From assembly GCA_020637165.1 (NCBI GenBank), contig JACJWN010000003.1, forward strand, positions 806,001 through 870,000: a stretch of 64,000 nucleotides of DNA, read 5' to 3'. Under the pieces are notes generated by a model, which was not told where the DNA came from, ran no database searches, and saw only the letters and a list, made by a program, of their open reading frames with translations. Position numbers and translations under genes: made by a program. Of this stretch, positions 9,444-20,956 are shown one piece after another. Each line of letters opens with the position of its first letter. Positions within the stretch are counted from its first letter, which is position 1. This DNA comes from Mycolicibacterium sp. GTDB taxonomy: Bacteria > Actinomycetota > Actinomycetes > Mycobacteriales > Mycobacteriaceae.

Positions 9444-10487
9444 TCAGCGCAGGCCGGTTCCGCGGGCCAGTGCGGTTTCCACCATGGTGCCGACCAGCGT
9501 CGGGTAGTCAACCCCGCTGGCTCCCCACATCCGGGGGTACATCGAGATGGTGGTGAAGCCCGGCATGGTGTTGATCTCGTTGACCACCGGACCGTCGGCG
9601 GTGAGGAAGAAGTCCACCCGGGCCAGGCCCTGACAGTCCAGGGCGTTGAAGGTTCGGATGGCCAAGTCGCGCAACGTCTCCGCGGTGTCGTGATCGACCG
9701 CGGCCGGCACGTCCAGTTCAGCCGTGTCATCGAGGTACTTGGTCTCGAAGTCATAGACCCCACCGGGCACCCGGATCTCACCGATGGTGCTCGCCCGCAC
9801 CGCGCCATCCGGGAACTCCAGCACACCGCATTCCAACTCCCGGCCCACGATCGCCGCCTCGATGACGACCTTCGGGTCATGCCGGCGCGCCTCGGCGATC
9901 GCGCCCGGCAGTTCCTCGGGGCGACAGACCCGGGTAACCCCGATCGAGGAACCTCCGCGCGCGGGTTTGACGAACAGCGGAAAACCCAGCCGCGCAATGT
10001 CATCCCCGGACGGGGCGCTCTGACGCGGCCGCAGAACGAGGTAGTCGCCGATCGGCAGTCCCGCGGCCGCGATCAGCTTCTTGGCGAACTCCTTGTCCAT
10101 CCCTGCGGCGCTGGCCAACACCCCGGGGCCGACGTAGGGCAGGCCGGCCAGTTCCAGCAGACCTTGGATGGTCCCGTCCTCGCCGTAGGGGCCGTGCAGG
10201 ATCGGAAACACGACGTCGACCGAGGACAGGATCTCGCCGACATGTGCCAGCGGGCTCGCCGCCTCCCCCTCGACCTCCGGCAGCCGTCCGCCGGCGATGG
10301 TCAACTGATCGGGGTCGGCGTCGGCAAGCATCCACGAACCGTCCCGGCTGATGCCGACCGGCACGACCTCGAAACGGCTGGGGTCCAGATGACGCAGAAT
10401 GCTGCCCGCCGACACGCAGGAGATCGCGTGTTCGGAGCTTCGACCGCCATAGACGACGGCCACACGGATTCGCCGGGCGGGAGTCAC
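9444..10487 (-). CDS. ddlA: D-alanine--D-alanine ligase
   Basis: Ddl makes the D-Ala-D-Ala dipeptide of peptidoglycan precursors and is a target of D-cycloserine. The 347-residue protein has the ATP-grasp layout: N-terminal [15 protein letters not shown], the central [15 protein letters not shown] nucleotide-binding loops, and the C-terminal [11 protein letters not shown] Mg-binding motif. The start is a GTG, 12 bp after the stop of the cystathionine lyase gene, so both are probably on one transcript with gpsA. Confidence 0.97.
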   Translation of the reverse strand: MTPARRIRVAVVYGGRSSEHAISCVSAGSILRHLDPSRFEVVPVGISRDGSWMLADADPDQLTIAGGRLPEVEGEAASPLAHVGEILSSVDVVFPILHGPYGEDGTIQGLLELAGLPYVGPGVLASAAGMDKEFAKKLIAAAGLPIGDYLVLRPRQSAPSGDDIARLGFPLFVKPARGGSSIGVTRVCRPEELPGAIAEARRHDPKVVIEAAIVGRELECGVLEFPDGAVRASTIGEIRVPGGVYDFETKYLDDTAELDVPAAVDHDTAETLRDLAIRTFNALDCQGLARVDFFLTADGPVVNEINTMPGFTTISMYPRMWGASGVDYPTLVGTMVETALARGTGLR

Positions 10488-10499
10488 AAGCTCAACAGG

Positions 10500-11615
10500 C
10501 TACAGCCCGTCGGCATCGAGGGCATTGAGGACGTCGGCGACGAGGTCCTCGGTGTCCTCGATCCCCGCCGAGATCCGGGCGAACCCCTCCGGCACCGCAT
10601 CGCCCCACCGTGCCCGTCGATCCACCGAGGTGTGCAGACCGCCGAAGCTGGTCGCGGCCACCAGCAGTTCGCTGTGCCGCACCAGGGCGTGAACGGCCTC
10701 CGCACCGGAGAGTTCGACCGACAGCAGGCCACCGAACCGGCGCATCTGGGTCAGCGCGACCGCGTGCGAGGGATCGGCGGGCAGGCCCGGGTAGCGCACC
10801 GATCGCACCTTCGGGTGGCCCTCCAATGCGACGGCCAGCGCCAGGGCGTTCTGGCACTGGCGGTCAAAGCGCAGCCCGAAGCTTCCGATACTGCGCAGCA
10901 GCAGCCAGGCGTCGAAAGCACCCGGAACCGGGCCGGCGAGTGTGCGCTCGCGGTAGATCGCCGTCATCAGCTCGGGGTGGCTGCCGGCCACGTACCCGGC
11001 GAGCAGGTCGCTGTGTCCGGCCAGCGCCTTGGTCGCGCTGGCCACCACCAGGTCGGCTCCCAGCTCCAGTGGCCGCTGGCCGAGCGGGGTCGCCGCGGTG
11101 TTGTCGACCACCAGCCGGGCTCCGCGGCGGTGGCAGATCCCGGCCAGCCGGTGCAGGTCCACCACGTCCAATGCCGGATTGGTCGGTGTCTCGGCCAGCA
11201 CCACATCGGCCTGCAGCGCGGCGTCGCAAAGCCGGTCGGCCATCACTTCGCGGACCGTGACGCCCAGCGGGGCAAGGCATTCGGTGGCGTAGCGGCGAAC
11301 CTGGTGGTAACCGTCGGCGGGTACCACCAGCACCTGCCCCGGCGAGCACAACACCCGCAACGCGGCGGTGACCGCGGCCATGCCGGAGCCGAACGACACC
11401 GCTGAGGTGGCCTCCTCGAGTCCCGCCAGCGCCGTCTCAAGGCGGGTCCAGACCGGGTTGGAATACCGGCCGTAGACGTGGTCCTCGCTGCCCTCGGCGG
11501 CGGAGAGGTGGAAGGCCGACGCCGGGACCGGAACCGGCCCCACCGGCTGACCCGGCACGGCCTCGGAGTCGACCGCTTTGACGGTGCGGGTGGAATCGCC
11601 GAAGCGTTCTGTCAT
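10500..11615 (-). CDS. Cystathionine gamma-lyase (Cys/Met metabolism PLP enzyme)
   Basis: This 371-residue protein belongs to the Cys/Met metabolism PLP-dependent transsulfuration family. The start of the core, YGRYSNPVWTRLE, is the substrate/PLP-phosphate region, SFGSGMAAV contributes phosphate binding, and Lys in SATKALAGHSD is the PLP Schiff-base lysine. Splitting cystathionine to cysteine is the likely reaction, but family members also act as synthases or methionine lyases, so specificity is inferred. It sits between gpsA and ddl, 18 and 12 bp away, where M. tuberculosis has no such gene. Confidence 0.85.
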   Translation of the reverse strand: MTERFGDSTRTVKAVDSEAVPGQPVGPVPVPASAFHLSAAEGSEDHVYGRYSNPVWTRLETALAGLEEATSAVSFGSGMAAVTAALRVLCSPGQVLVVPADGYHQVRRYATECLAPLGVTVREVMADRLCDAALQADVVLAETPTNPALDVVDLHRLAGICHRRGARLVVDNTAATPLGQRPLELGADLVVASATKALAGHSDLLAGYVAGSHPELMTAIYRERTLAGPVPGAFDAWLLLRSIGSFGLRFDRQCQNALALAVALEGHPKVRSVRYPGLPADPSHAVALTQMRRFGGLLSVELSGAEAVHALVRHSELLVAATSFGGLHTSVDRRARWGDAVPEGFARISAGIEDTEDLVADVLNALDADGL

Positions 11616-11633
11616 GTCATCACTGTCGTGTCA

Positions 11634-13348
<1,715 letters not shown>

Positions 13349-13443
13349 CCGGGACGACGACCTCAGGTGAACATCCGGTGGGCGTGCACGGATTCGGTTG
13401 CAGCTCTCCCCGGGTGGCCGGTGATGAGGAATGATGATCTGCC

Positions 13444-15579
13444 ATGACCGAGGCGCGCATCGAGACCGAACGACCCCCGCAGGGCCAGGCGCCGGAACCA
13501 CCCCCGGCCGCGACGACCGTGCAGGCCGCGGATGCGCTGCCGGAGGACCGGTATCTCAACCGGGAGCTGAGTTGGCTGGATTTCAACAGCAGGGTTCTCA
13601 CCCTGGCCGCCGACACGTCGCTACCGCTGCTCGAGCGGCTGAAGTTCCTGGCGATCTTCGCCACCAACCTCGATGAGTTCTACATGGTCCGCGTCGCGGG
13701 CCTCAAGCGCCGCGACGAGATGCGGCTGTCGGTGCGCTCGGCCGACGGCCTGACTCCACGTGAACAACTCCGGCTGATCGGCGAGCGCACCCAGCAGATC
13801 GCGATGCGGCACGCCCGGGTGTTCCTGGAATCGGTGCGTCCGGCACTGGCCGAGCACGGCATCCACATCGTCACCTGGTCGGACCTCACCGACGGCGAAC
13901 GCAGCGAGTTGTCAACCTACTTCTCCGAGCAGGTGTTTCCGGTACTGACGCCACTGGCCGTCGATCCCGCCCATCCGTTCCCGTTCGTCAGCGGACTGAG
14001 CCTGAATCTGGCTGTCGCGGTGCGTTCGCCCGGCGACGGCAGCGAGCGCTTCGCCCGGGTGAAGGTGCCCGACAACGTCGACCGCTTCGTCCGGCTCAAG
14101 AACAACGATCCCGACAGCGATATCGTGCGGTTCCTGCCGATGGAGGAACTCATCGGCGCGTTCCTTCCGGCGCTGTTCCCCGGTATGGAGATCGTCGAGC
14201 GGCACGCCTTCCGGATCACCCGTAACGCGGACATGGACGTCGAGGACCGCGACGAGGATCTGCTGCAGGCGCTAGAACGCGAACTGGCGCGGCGCCGGTT
14301 CGGGCCTCCCGTGCGACTGGAGGTCTCCGATGACATGAGCGAGTACATGCTCGGGTTGTTGCTGCGCGAACTGGACGTTCACCCCGGTGACGTGGTGCAG
14401 TTGCCCGGCCTGCTCGACCTGTCGGCGCTGTGGCAGGTCTACGCGGTGGACCGGCCCGCGCTGAAGGACAAGCCCTTCGTGCCGGCCACCCACCCGGCCT
14501 TCGGTGAGACCGGCAAGAGCATCTTCGCGACCCTGCGCGACGGGGATGTCCTGGTGCACCATCCCTACGAATCGTTCTCCACCAGCGTGCAGCGCTTCAT
14601 CGAGCAGGCCGCAGCCGATCCCGACGTGTTGGCCATCAAGCAGACGCTGTACCGCACCTCCGGCGACTCACCCATCATCAATGCGCTGATCGACGCTGCC
14701 GACGCCGGCAAGCAGGTGGTCGCGCTGGTCGAACTCAAGGCACGCTTCGACGAACAGGCCAATATCAAGTGGGCCCGTGCGCTCGAAGATGCGGGCGTCC
14801 ACGTGGTGTACGGCCTCGTCGGCCTGAAGACGCACTGCAAGACCTGTCTGGTGGTACGCCGGGAGGGGTCGACGATCCGCCGTTACTGCCACATCGGCAC
14901 CGGCAACTACAACCCCAAGACCGCACGACTCTACGAGGACGTCGGCCTGCTCACCGCGGCACCGGAAATCGGCGCGGACCTGACCGATCTGTTCAACTCG
15001 CTGACCGGTTACTCCCGCAAGGTCAACTACCGCAACCTGTTGGTGGCCCCGCACGGCATCCGAACCGGCATCCTGGAACGCATCGACCGGGAGGTGGCCG
15101 CCCACCGGCAGACCGGAAACGGGCGAATCCGGATGAAGGGCAACGCGATCGTCGATGAGCAGATCATCGACGGCCTCTATCGCGCGTCCCAGGCCGGTGT
15201 TCGGGTCGAGGTGGTGGTGCGCGGTATCTGCGCCCTTCGCCCGGGAGTGCAGGGGTTCTCGGAGAACATCATGGTGCGCTCGATCCTCGGACAGTTCCTC
15301 GAGCACTCCCGGGTGATCCACTTCCGGGCGGCCGACGAGTTCTGGATCGGGAGCGCGGACATGATGCACCGCAACCTCGACCGCCGCGTCGAGGTCATGG
15401 CGCAGGTGAAGGACCGCCGGCTGACGTCCTATCTGGACGAGGTTTTCGAGTCCGCGATGCACCCGTCCACGCGCTGCTGGGAACTCGGCCCCGACGGTGG
15501 TTGGACCGCATCACCCACCGACGGCCGCGATGTTCGCGACCACCAGGTGTGGCTGATGGAAAAGCACCGCCAAGGCTGA
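13444..15579 (+). CDS. ppk: Polyphosphate kinase 1
   Basis: PPK1 polymerises the terminal phosphate of ATP into polyphosphate and works reversibly. The 711-residue protein has the N-terminal [11 protein letters not shown] segment and the two phospholipase-D-like catalytic halves. His464 in KTHCK matches the autophosphorylated His435 of E. coli, and His483 lies in [12 protein letters not shown]. It is slightly longer than E. coli PPK because of a Pro/Ala-rich N-terminal tail. The mutT1 gene starts 7 bp after its stop, so the two form an operon. Confidence 0.97.
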   Translation: MTEARIETERPPQGQAPEPPPAATTVQAADALPEDRYLNRELSWLDFNSRVLTLAADTSLPLLERLKFLAIFATNLDEFYMVRVAGLKRRDEMRLSVRSADGLTPREQLRLIGERTQQIAMRHARVFLESVRPALAEHGIHIVTWSDLTDGERSELSTYFSEQVFPVLTPLAVDPAHPFPFVSGLSLNLAVAVRSPGDGSERFARVKVPDNVDRFVRLKNNDPDSDIVRFLPMEELIGAFLPALFPGMEIVERHAFRITRNADMDVEDRDEDLLQALERELARRRFGPPVRLEVSDDMSEYMLGLLLRELDVHPGDVVQLPGLLDLSALWQVYAVDRPALKDKPFVPATHPAFGETGKSIFATLRDGDVLVHHPYESFSTSVQRFIEQAAADPDVLAIKQTLYRTSGDSPIINALIDAADAGKQVVALVELKARFDEQANIKWARALEDAGVHVVYGLVGLKTHCKTCLVVRREGSTIRRYCHIGTGNYNPKTARLYEDVGLLTAAPEIGADLTDLFNSLTGYSRKVNYRNLLVAPHGIRTGILERIDREVAAHRQTGNGRIRMKGNAIVDEQIIDGLYRASQAGVRVEVVVRGICALRPGVQGFSENIMVRSILGQFLEHSRVIHFRAADEFWIGSADMMHRNLDRRVEVMAQVKDRRLTSYLDEVFESAMHPSTRCWELGPDGGWTASPTDGRDVRDHQVWLMEKHRQG

Positions 15580-15586
15580 CCGGTCG

Positions 15587-16504
15587 ATGGCACAGGCGAA
15601 GAACAAGCCACCGGTACGGGCGGCCGGAGCGGTGTTGTGGCGGCCCGGTGAGGACTCCGGCGAGCCGTTGCTGGCCCTCATCCACCGACCTCGATACGAC
15701 GATTGGTCGATCCCTAAGGGCAAGATCGACCCCGGCGAGACCGAACCCGTTGCCGCCGTGCGTGAAATCCTCGAGGAGACCGGTCAACGCGCCGAGCTGG
15801 GCCGCCGGCTGAGCAGGATCAGTTACCCGATTCCCGTCGGGACCAAGATCGTCGACTACTGGGTGGCCCGGGCCAAGGGCGGCGACTTCACCCCGAGCAA
15901 AGAAGTGGACGAGGTGCGGTGGCTTCCGCTCAAGGAAGCCACCAAGCAGCTCACCTATCCACACGACCGCAAGGTGCTGGCCCAGTTCGCCAAGAAGACC
16001 GCCGACACCAAGACCGTGCTGATCGTCCGCCACGGCACCGCCGGCCGCAAGGCGCGATACAAAGGCGACGACCGCAAGCGTCCGCTGGACGCCAAGGGCC
16101 GCGCACAGGCCAGATCCCTGGTGCCGCAACTACTTGCCTTCGGTGCCTCCACGGTCTATGCGGCGGATCGAGTCCGGTGCTTTCAGACCGTCGAGCCCCT
16201 CGCCCGGGAACTCGGGGAAGACATCACAGCAGAGCCCACGCTGACCGAGGAGGCCTACGCCGTCCATCCGAAGAAAGCGCACAATCGGGTGGTCAAGATA
16301 GCCGAACTGCCTGGCACACCGGTGATCTGCACGCAGGGCAAGGTGATCCCGTACCTCATCGAGTGGTGGTGTGCCCGGGACGGGGTCAAACCCGACAAGT
16401 CGCGCAACCGCAAGGGCAGCATGTGGGTTCTGTCGCTGGATCGGGGTCGGCTGATCGCGGCCGATCACCTGCCCAGCCCACTGGCCACCACGGCCTCTCC
16501 GTGA
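15587..16504 (+). CDS. mutT1: MutT1: Nudix hydrolase fused to histidine phosphatase domain
   Basis: The 305-residue protein has an N-terminal Nudix domain with a complete box (G45-x5-E51-x7-RExxEE-xG, residues 45-66) and a C-terminal histidine-phosphatase domain with the RHG motif at 148-150. Mycobacterial MutT1 removes 8-oxo-dGTP and hydrolyses related diphosphates and dinucleotide polyphosphates, protecting DNA from oxidised guanine. Co-transcription with ppk is likely. A strong bidirectional hairpin follows. Confidence 0.95.
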   Translation: MAQAKNKPPVRAAGAVLWRPGEDSGEPLLALIHRPRYDDWSIPKGKIDPGETEPVAAVREILEETGQRAELGRRLSRISYPIPVGTKIVDYWVARAKGGDFTPSKEVDEVRWLPLKEATKQLTYPHDRKVLAQFAKKTADTKTVLIVRHGTAGRKARYKGDDRKRPLDAKGRAQARSLVPQLLAFGASTVYAADRVRCFQTVEPLARELGEDITAEPTLTEEAYAVHPKKAHNRVVKIAELPGTPVICTQGKVIPYLIEWWCARDGVKPDKSRNRKGSMWVLSLDRGRLIAADHLPSPLATTASP

Positions 16505-16524
16505 GGTAGGACCGCCCCAACGAC

Positions 16525-16560
16525 GAACACGCCGCGAGCCTTTCGGCCCGCGGCGTGTTC
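16525..16560. terminator. Bidirectional terminator between mutT1 and hupB
   Basis: Perfect 12-bp arms (gaacacgccgcg at 16525-16536, complement at 16549-16560) enclose a loop that can pair further. It lies between convergent genes and has no U-tract. Confidence 0.7.
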
Positions 16561-16589
16561 GCTGGGTTCGACGTCACATGCTCAGCCGC

Positions 16590-17420
16590 TCAGCGGCGGC
16601 CCTTCTTGGCCGGCGCCTTCTTCGCGGCGGCTTTCGTGGCCGAGGCCTTCTTGGCCGGGGCTTTCGTTGCCGCCTTCTTCACCGCAGCCTTCTTGGCCGG
16701 AGCCTTGGCAACAGCCTTCTTCACCGGAGCCTTGGTCGCGGCCTTCTTGACGGTCGCCTTCTTCACCGGAGCCTTGGTCGCGGCCTTCTTGACGGTCGCC
16801 TTCTTCACCGGAGCCTTGGTCGCGGCCTTCTTGACGGTCGCCTTCTTCACCGGAGCCTTGGTCGCGGCCTTCTTGACGGTCGCCTTCTTCACCGGAGCCT
16901 TCGTCGCGGCCTTCTTGACAGCGGTCTTCTTCACCGCGGCCTTCTTCACCGTGACCTTCTTTGCCGGAGCCTTGGCGGCAGATTTCTTCGCCGGGGCCTT
17001 CGCCGCGGCCTTCTTGGCCGCCGCCTTCGTCGCGGTGGCCTTCGTCGCGGCCTTCTTGACAGCGGCCTTCTTCACCGCGGCCTTAGCTGCCGTCCCGCCC
17101 ACGGCGCCCCGCTTGACGGCGGGCCCTTCGGCCGGAAGTTTCTGCGCACCAGAGACGTACGACTTGAAGCGGGCTCCGGGTCGGAAAGCCGGGACAGAGG
17201 TGGGCTTCACCTTCACCGTCTCTCCGGTGCGCGGGTTACGCGCGACGCGCGCGGCACGACGGCGACGTTCGAAGACACCGAAACCGGTGATCGTCACGCT
17301 GTCACCCTTTTGGACAGCGCGCACGATGGCGTCGATCAGATGCTCCACGGCGTCATTGGCCTGGCGACGATCGGTGCCCAGCTTCTCCGTGAGGACGTCG
17401 ATCAACTCTGCTTTGTTCAT
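16590..17420 (-). CDS. hupB: Nucleoid protein HupB (HU with Lys/Ala-rich tail)
   Basis: This 276-residue protein compacts and protects DNA. Residues 1-90 are a standard HU fold ([10 protein letters not shown]..., [21 protein letters not shown] arm). From about 105 on, a histone-H1-like tail of [14 protein letters not shown] motifs carries most of the positive charge and is typical of mycobacterial HupB. The tail is encoded partly by four identical 42-bp tandem units. GGAGG lies 8 nt before the ATG. It is transcribed alone from the gap after leuD. Confidence 0.97.
   Translation of the reverse strand: MNKAELIDVLTEKLGTDRRQANDAVEHLIDAIVRAVQKGDSVTITGFGVFERRRRAARVARNPRTGETVKVKPTSVPAFRPGARFKSYVSGAQKLPAEGPAVKRGAVGGTAAKAAVKKAAVKKAATKATATKAAAKKAAAKAPAKKSAAKAPAKKVTVKKAAVKKTAVKKAATKAPVKKATVKKAATKAPVKKATVKKAATKAPVKKATVKKAATKAPVKKATVKKAATKAPVKKAVAKAPAKKAAVKKAATKAPAKKASATKAAAKKAPAKKGRR
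16726..16893. repeat. Four exact 42-bp tandem repeats inside hupB
   Basis: Units start at 16726, 16768, 16810 and 16852 and are identical; a fifth at 16894 is degenerate. Each encodes 14 residues ([14 protein letters not shown], in rotation), so copy-number change keeps the frame. Confidence 0.95.
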
Positions 17421-17429
17421 TCAAATCCT

Positions 17430-17451
17430 CCAGAACAGTGGTCCGTTCTGG
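17430..17451 (-). promoter_or_regulatory. Hairpin in the hupB 5' leader
   Basis: CCAGAAC and GTTCTGG form 7-bp arms with an 8-nt loop. The 3' arm directly abuts the GGAGG ribosome site, so folding could affect ribosome access. Function is inferred. Confidence 0.4.
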
Positions 17452-17465
17452 ACCGACTGGAAAAT

Positions 17466-17495
17466 ACGGTAAACCTTCGAATCCCAGATATCCAA
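17466..17495 (-). promoter_or_regulatory. Candidate hupB promoter
   Basis: On the minus strand TTGGAT (17495-17490) and TACCGT (17471-17466) are 18 bp apart, 46 bp before the hupB start. The rest of the gap back to leuD contains a short hairpin (17528-17544) and nothing else recognised. Confidence 0.4.
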
Positions 17496-17618
17496 GAGCC
17501 ACGCGCAATTTCAGCAAAAGCACAAATGCGGATTCTCAATCCGCTTGTCGCGCTTTCGGCCCCGACCGGCTCGCCACAGCTATCCTGCGAATGCGATCCC
17601 GCCCGGCCGCAAAGGCGT

Positions 17619-18215
17619 TCAGGAATTGAGCGGAATGCGCGGTTTCCATTCGGGCCGGGCCGCCTCGAATGCCTCGATTTCAGGCAGTTTTCGCAGCGTA
17701 AGGCCGATATCGTCGAGACCTTCCAACAGGCGCCAGGCCGTGTAGTCGTCAATGCTGAACGGCACCACGGCCGTTCCGGCGGTGATCGTCCTATCTTCAA
17801 GATTGACAGTGATTTCCAGCCCGGGATGCTGCTCGATGAGCTTCCAGAGCAGTTCGACGTCGTCCTGGGCCACCTCCGCGGCCAGCAGCCCGGCCTTTCC
17901 GGCGTTGCCGCGGAAGATGTCGGCGAAGCGGGACGAAATCACCACCCTGAAGCCGTAGTCCATCAATGCCCACACCGCATGCTCGCGCGAGGAGCCGGTG
18001 CCGAAGTCAGGTCCGGCGACCAGTACCGAACCGCGGTCGAACGGGGGCTGGTTCAGGATGAAGGAACCGTCCGCGCGCCAGGCGGCGAACAGTCCGTCCT
18101 CGAAACCCGTTCGGGAGACCCGCTTCAGGTACTCGGCGGGGATGATCTGGTCGGTGTCAACATTGGAGCGGCGTAGCGGTACGCCGATTCCGGTGTGGGT
18201 GCGAAAGGCCTCCAT
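17619..18215 (-). CDS. leuD: 3-isopropylmalate dehydratase small subunit
   Basis: LeuD pairs with LeuC to isomerise 2-isopropylmalate to 3-isopropylmalate in leucine synthesis. The 198-residue protein has the swivel-domain signatures: [17 protein letters not shown] near 15-32 and [17 protein letters not shown], which closes over the active site. A strong AGGAGAGG ribosome site precedes the ATG. It follows leuC after 19 bp and is clearly in one operon with it. Confidence 0.97.
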   Translation of the reverse strand: MEAFRTHTGIGVPLRRSNVDTDQIIPAEYLKRVSRTGFEDGLFAAWRADGSFILNQPPFDRGSVLVAGPDFGTGSSREHAVWALMDYGFRVVISSRFADIFRGNAGKAGLLAAEVAQDDVELLWKLIEQHPGLEITVNLEDRTITAGTAVVPFSIDDYTAWRLLEGLDDIGLTLRKLPEIEAFEAARPEWKPRIPLNS

Positions 18216-18234
18216 GGTGCTGTCCTCTCCTGGT

Positions 18235-19668
18235 TCAGCTGTCGAGATCGGCCGGGGACGCCAGGGTTCCGCGCACCGCGGTGGCCGCGGCGACCGCGGG
18301 AGACACCAGGTGGGTGCGACCGCCCTTGCCTTGTCGGCCTTCGAAGTTCCGGTTGGACGTCGAGGCGCAGCGCTGCCCTGGTGACAGTTGGTCGGGATTC
18401 ATCCCCAGGCACATCGAACAGCCGGCAAGCCGCCATTCCGCACCGGCAGCGGTGAAGATCTCGCCGAGCCCCTCCTTCTCGGCCTGGGCCCGCACCCGCA
18501 TCGAGCCCGGGACGATCAGCATCCGCACCCCGTCGGCCACCCGGCGGCCGCGGAGGATTTCGGCCACGGCGCGCAGGTCCTCGATCCTTCCGTTGGTGCA
18601 GGAGCCCACGAAGACGGTGTCGACCGGGATATCGCGCATCGGGGTGCCCGGTCGAAGATCCATGTACGCCAACGCCTTCTCGGCGGCCTGCCGTTCTGCG
18701 TCACTGCCCATGAGTTCGGGGTCGGGAACCGACTCGGACAGCGGGACGCCCTGACCGGGGTTGGTTCCCCAGGTGACGAACGGGCTCAACGTGGCCGCGT
18801 CGATGTAGACCTCGGTGTCGAACTCCGCACCATCATCGGTGCGCAGCCGGTCCCAGGCGGCGACCGCGGCGTCCCACTGTTCCCCGGCCGGGGCATAGGT
18901 GCGGCCGCGCAGGAACTCATAGGTCGTCGCGTCGGGTGCCACCATTCCGGCCCGTGCGCCGGCCTCGATACTCATGTTGCAGATCGTCATCCGGCCTTCC
19001 ATCGACAGCGATTCGATGGCGCTGCCGCGGTACTCGATGACGTGGCCCTGTCCGCCGCCGGTGCCGATCTTGGCGATAACGGCCAGGATGATGTCCTTGG
19101 CCGTCACCCCGGGCGGCAACGCACCGTCGACGTTGACCGCCATCGTCTTGAAGGGCCGCAGTGGAAGCGTCTGGGTGGCAAGCACATGTTCGACCTCGGA
19201 GGTGCCGATTCCCATCGCCAGTGCGCCGAAGGCGCCGTGGGTGGAGGTGTGGCTGTCACCGCAGACGATTGTCATCCCTGGCTGGGTCAGTCCCAGCTGC
19301 GGACCCACCACGTGCACGATGCCCTGCTCCGGATCTCCCATCGGGTGAAGGCGGATGCCGAACTCGGCGCAGTTGCGCCGCAACGTCTCCACCTGCGTGC
19401 GGGACACCGGGTCGGCGATCGGCTTGTCGATGTCGACGGTCGGAACGTTGTGGTCCTCGGTGGCCAACGTCAGATCGGGACGGCGAACCGGGCGCCCGGC
19501 CAATCGCAGACCGTCGAAAGCCTGCGGGCTGGTGACCTCATGGATCAAGTGAAGATCGATGTAGATCAGGTCGGGTTCACGCGCGGCGCCGGTACCGGTT
19601 CCCGCCACCACGACGTGGTCGGCCCACACCTTCTCGGCCAAGGTGCGCGGGGTGCTCGAATTAGACAT
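18235..19668 (-). CDS. leuC: 3-isopropylmalate dehydratase large subunit
   Basis: LeuC is the iron-sulfur (aconitase-family) subunit of isopropylmalate isomerase. The 477-residue protein has [12 protein letters not shown], the first cluster cysteine in GSCTNGR (about residue 355) and the CxxC pair in GCSMCLG (about 415-418). It is divergent from the IclR regulator gene with only 37 bp between the two start codons; a palindrome sits in that gap. Confidence 0.97.
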   Translation of the reverse strand: MSNSSTPRTLAEKVWADHVVVAGTGTGAAREPDLIYIDLHLIHEVTSPQAFDGLRLAGRPVRRPDLTLATEDHNVPTVDIDKPIADPVSRTQVETLRRNCAEFGIRLHPMGDPEQGIVHVVGPQLGLTQPGMTIVCGDSHTSTHGAFGALAMGIGTSEVEHVLATQTLPLRPFKTMAVNVDGALPPGVTAKDIILAVIAKIGTGGGQGHVIEYRGSAIESLSMEGRMTICNMSIEAGARAGMVAPDATTYEFLRGRTYAPAGEQWDAAVAAWDRLRTDDGAEFDTEVYIDAATLSPFVTWGTNPGQGVPLSESVPDPELMGSDAERQAAEKALAYMDLRPGTPMRDIPVDTVFVGSCTNGRIEDLRAVAEILRGRRVADGVRMLIVPGSMRVRAQAEKEGLGEIFTAAGAEWRLAGCSMCLGMNPDQLSPGQRCASTSNRNFEGRQGKGGRTHLVSPAVAAATAVRGTLASPADLDS

Positions 19669-19679
19669 CTGCTCATCTC

Positions 19680-19697
19680 ACAATGTGGGACTATTGT
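19680..19697. promoter_or_regulatory. Candidate operator/promoter between leuCD and the IclR gene
   Basis: An inverted repeat ACAAT-N8-ATTGT fills the centre of the 37-bp divergent gap. TATTGT at 19692-19697 fits a -10 box placing the transcription start at about the A of the IclR ATG (19706), so that mRNA would be leaderless. The same palindrome probably covers the leuC promoter. Confidence 0.5.
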
Positions 19698-19705
19698 TTC
19701 TTGAT

Positions 19706-20407
19706 ATGAGACAGGATAGCGGCATCGGCGTTCTCGACAAAGCCGTGGGAGTGCTGTACGCAGTAGCCGAGACTCCCTGCGGGCTGGCCGAACTCTGCCG
19801 CCGGACCGGCCTGCCGAGGGCCACCGCGCACCGGTTGGCCGCCGGACTGGAGACACATCGTCTGCTGTCCCGCGACGAGTCAGGCCGCTGGCAGCCGGGC
19901 CCCGGGCTAGCCGAACTGTCCGCCCACCTGAGCGACCCACTGGTCGATGCCGCAGCCGCCGTCCTTCCGCAGCTTCGCGAGGTCACCGGGGAGAGCGTCC
20001 AGCTCTACCGTCGGGAAGGCGCCACCCGGGTGTGCATCGCGGCCCTGGAACCCCCTGCGGGACTGCGAGATACCGTGCCGGTCGGTGCGAGGCTGCCGAT
20101 GACCGCGGGCTCGGGGGCCCGGGTGCTGCTGGCCTACAGCGACCCCGACACCCGTCGGCAGCTGCTGGACGAGGCGACATTCACCGAACGCACCCTGGCC
20201 GAGGTGCGACGCCGGGGCTGGGCACAGAGCGCCGCCGAGCGCGAACCGGGTGTCGCCAGTGTCTCGGCGCCGGTGCGGGACCGGGCCGGCGCGGTCGTCG
20301 CGGCGGTGTCGGTGTCGGGACCGATCGACCGGATGGGACGACAACCCGGCGCGCGATGGGCGGCCGACCTGTTGGCCGCCAGCACCGCCCTGACAGAACG
20401 GCTGTGA
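19706..20407 (+). CDS. IclR-family regulator of leucine genes (LtbR/NdgR-like)
   Basis: This 233-residue protein has an N-terminal winged helix-turn-helix (about 5-65; GLAELCRRTGLPRATAHRL) and a C-terminal IclR effector domain. Divergent orientation to leuCD and the family match the actinobacterial regulators LtbR (Corynebacterium), NdgR (Streptomyces) and Rv2989, which control leuCD. The ATG at 19706 is chosen over the in-frame upstream start at 19643 because the latter would run through the leuC promoter; the domain also begins right after 19706. The effector is not evident from sequence. Confidence 0.88.
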   Translation: MRQDSGIGVLDKAVGVLYAVAETPCGLAELCRRTGLPRATAHRLAAGLETHRLLSRDESGRWQPGPGLAELSAHLSDPLVDAAAAVLPQLREVTGESVQLYRREGATRVCIAALEPPAGLRDTVPVGARLPMTAGSGARVLLAYSDPDTRRQLLDEATFTERTLAEVRRRGWAQSAAEREPGVASVSAPVRDRAGAVVAAVSVSGPIDRMGRQPGARWAADLLAASTALTERL

Positions 20408-20452
20408 CGCGAGGGCTGTGACGCGGGTCGGCCCACCTGGGAGACTGGCGCC

Positions 20453-20956
20453 ATGGGCACCAATCAACGTTCGCAGATCGTCATGTCCAGAGCGGAGATC
20501 ACCGACTTCGTGGCCCGCAGCCGCACCGGAACCCTGGCCACCGTCGGCCCCGGCGGACAACCACACCTGGTGGCCATGTGGTACGGCGTGATTGACGGTG
20601 AGATCTGGCTTGAGACAAAGCTGAAGTCGCAGAAGGTCGTCAATCTCAAACGGAACCCTCGGGTCAGCTTCCTCATCGAGGACGGCATGACCTACGACAG
20701 CCTTCGCGGAGTCTCCTTCGAGGGCGTCGCCGAGATCCACGATGACCCGGACTCCGTGTTCGCCGTGGGTGTCAGTGTCTGGGAGCGCTACAACGGCCCC
20801 TACACCGAGGATCTCAAACCGTCGGTGGACATGATGATGAACAAGCGGGTGGCGGTGCGCATCGTCTCCGGACGGGTGCGGTCCTGGGATCACCACAAGC
20901 TGGGACTGCCCGCGATGCCGGTGGCCGGGTCAACCGCACCGAATTCCCGACCGTGA
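20453..20956 (+). CDS. PNPOx-like split-barrel (FDOR) protein
   Basis: This 167-residue protein has the flavin/F420-binding split beta-barrel seen in pyridoxamine-5'-phosphate-oxidase-like proteins: TGTLATVGPGGQPHLVAMWY near 25-45, then LKSQKVVNLKRNPRVSFLIE. It is the counterpart of Rv2991. Whether it binds FMN or F420, and its substrate, cannot be told from sequence. Its stop overlaps the start of the SDR gene (GTGA), so the two are translated together. Confidence 0.85.
   Translation: MGTNQRSQIVMSRAEITDFVARSRTGTLATVGPGGQPHLVAMWYGVIDGEIWLETKLKSQKVVNLKRNPRVSFLIEDGMTYDSLRGVSFEGVAEIHDDPDSVFAVGVSVWERYNGPYTEDLKPSVDMMMNKRVAVRIVSGRVRSWDHHKLGLPAMPVAGSTAPNSRP

Noticed and set aside
9690-11405. 571-codon plus-strand frame opposite ddl and the cystathionine lyase
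   Set aside because: No recognisable domain, no ribosome site, and both minus-strand genes are complete with active-site motifs.
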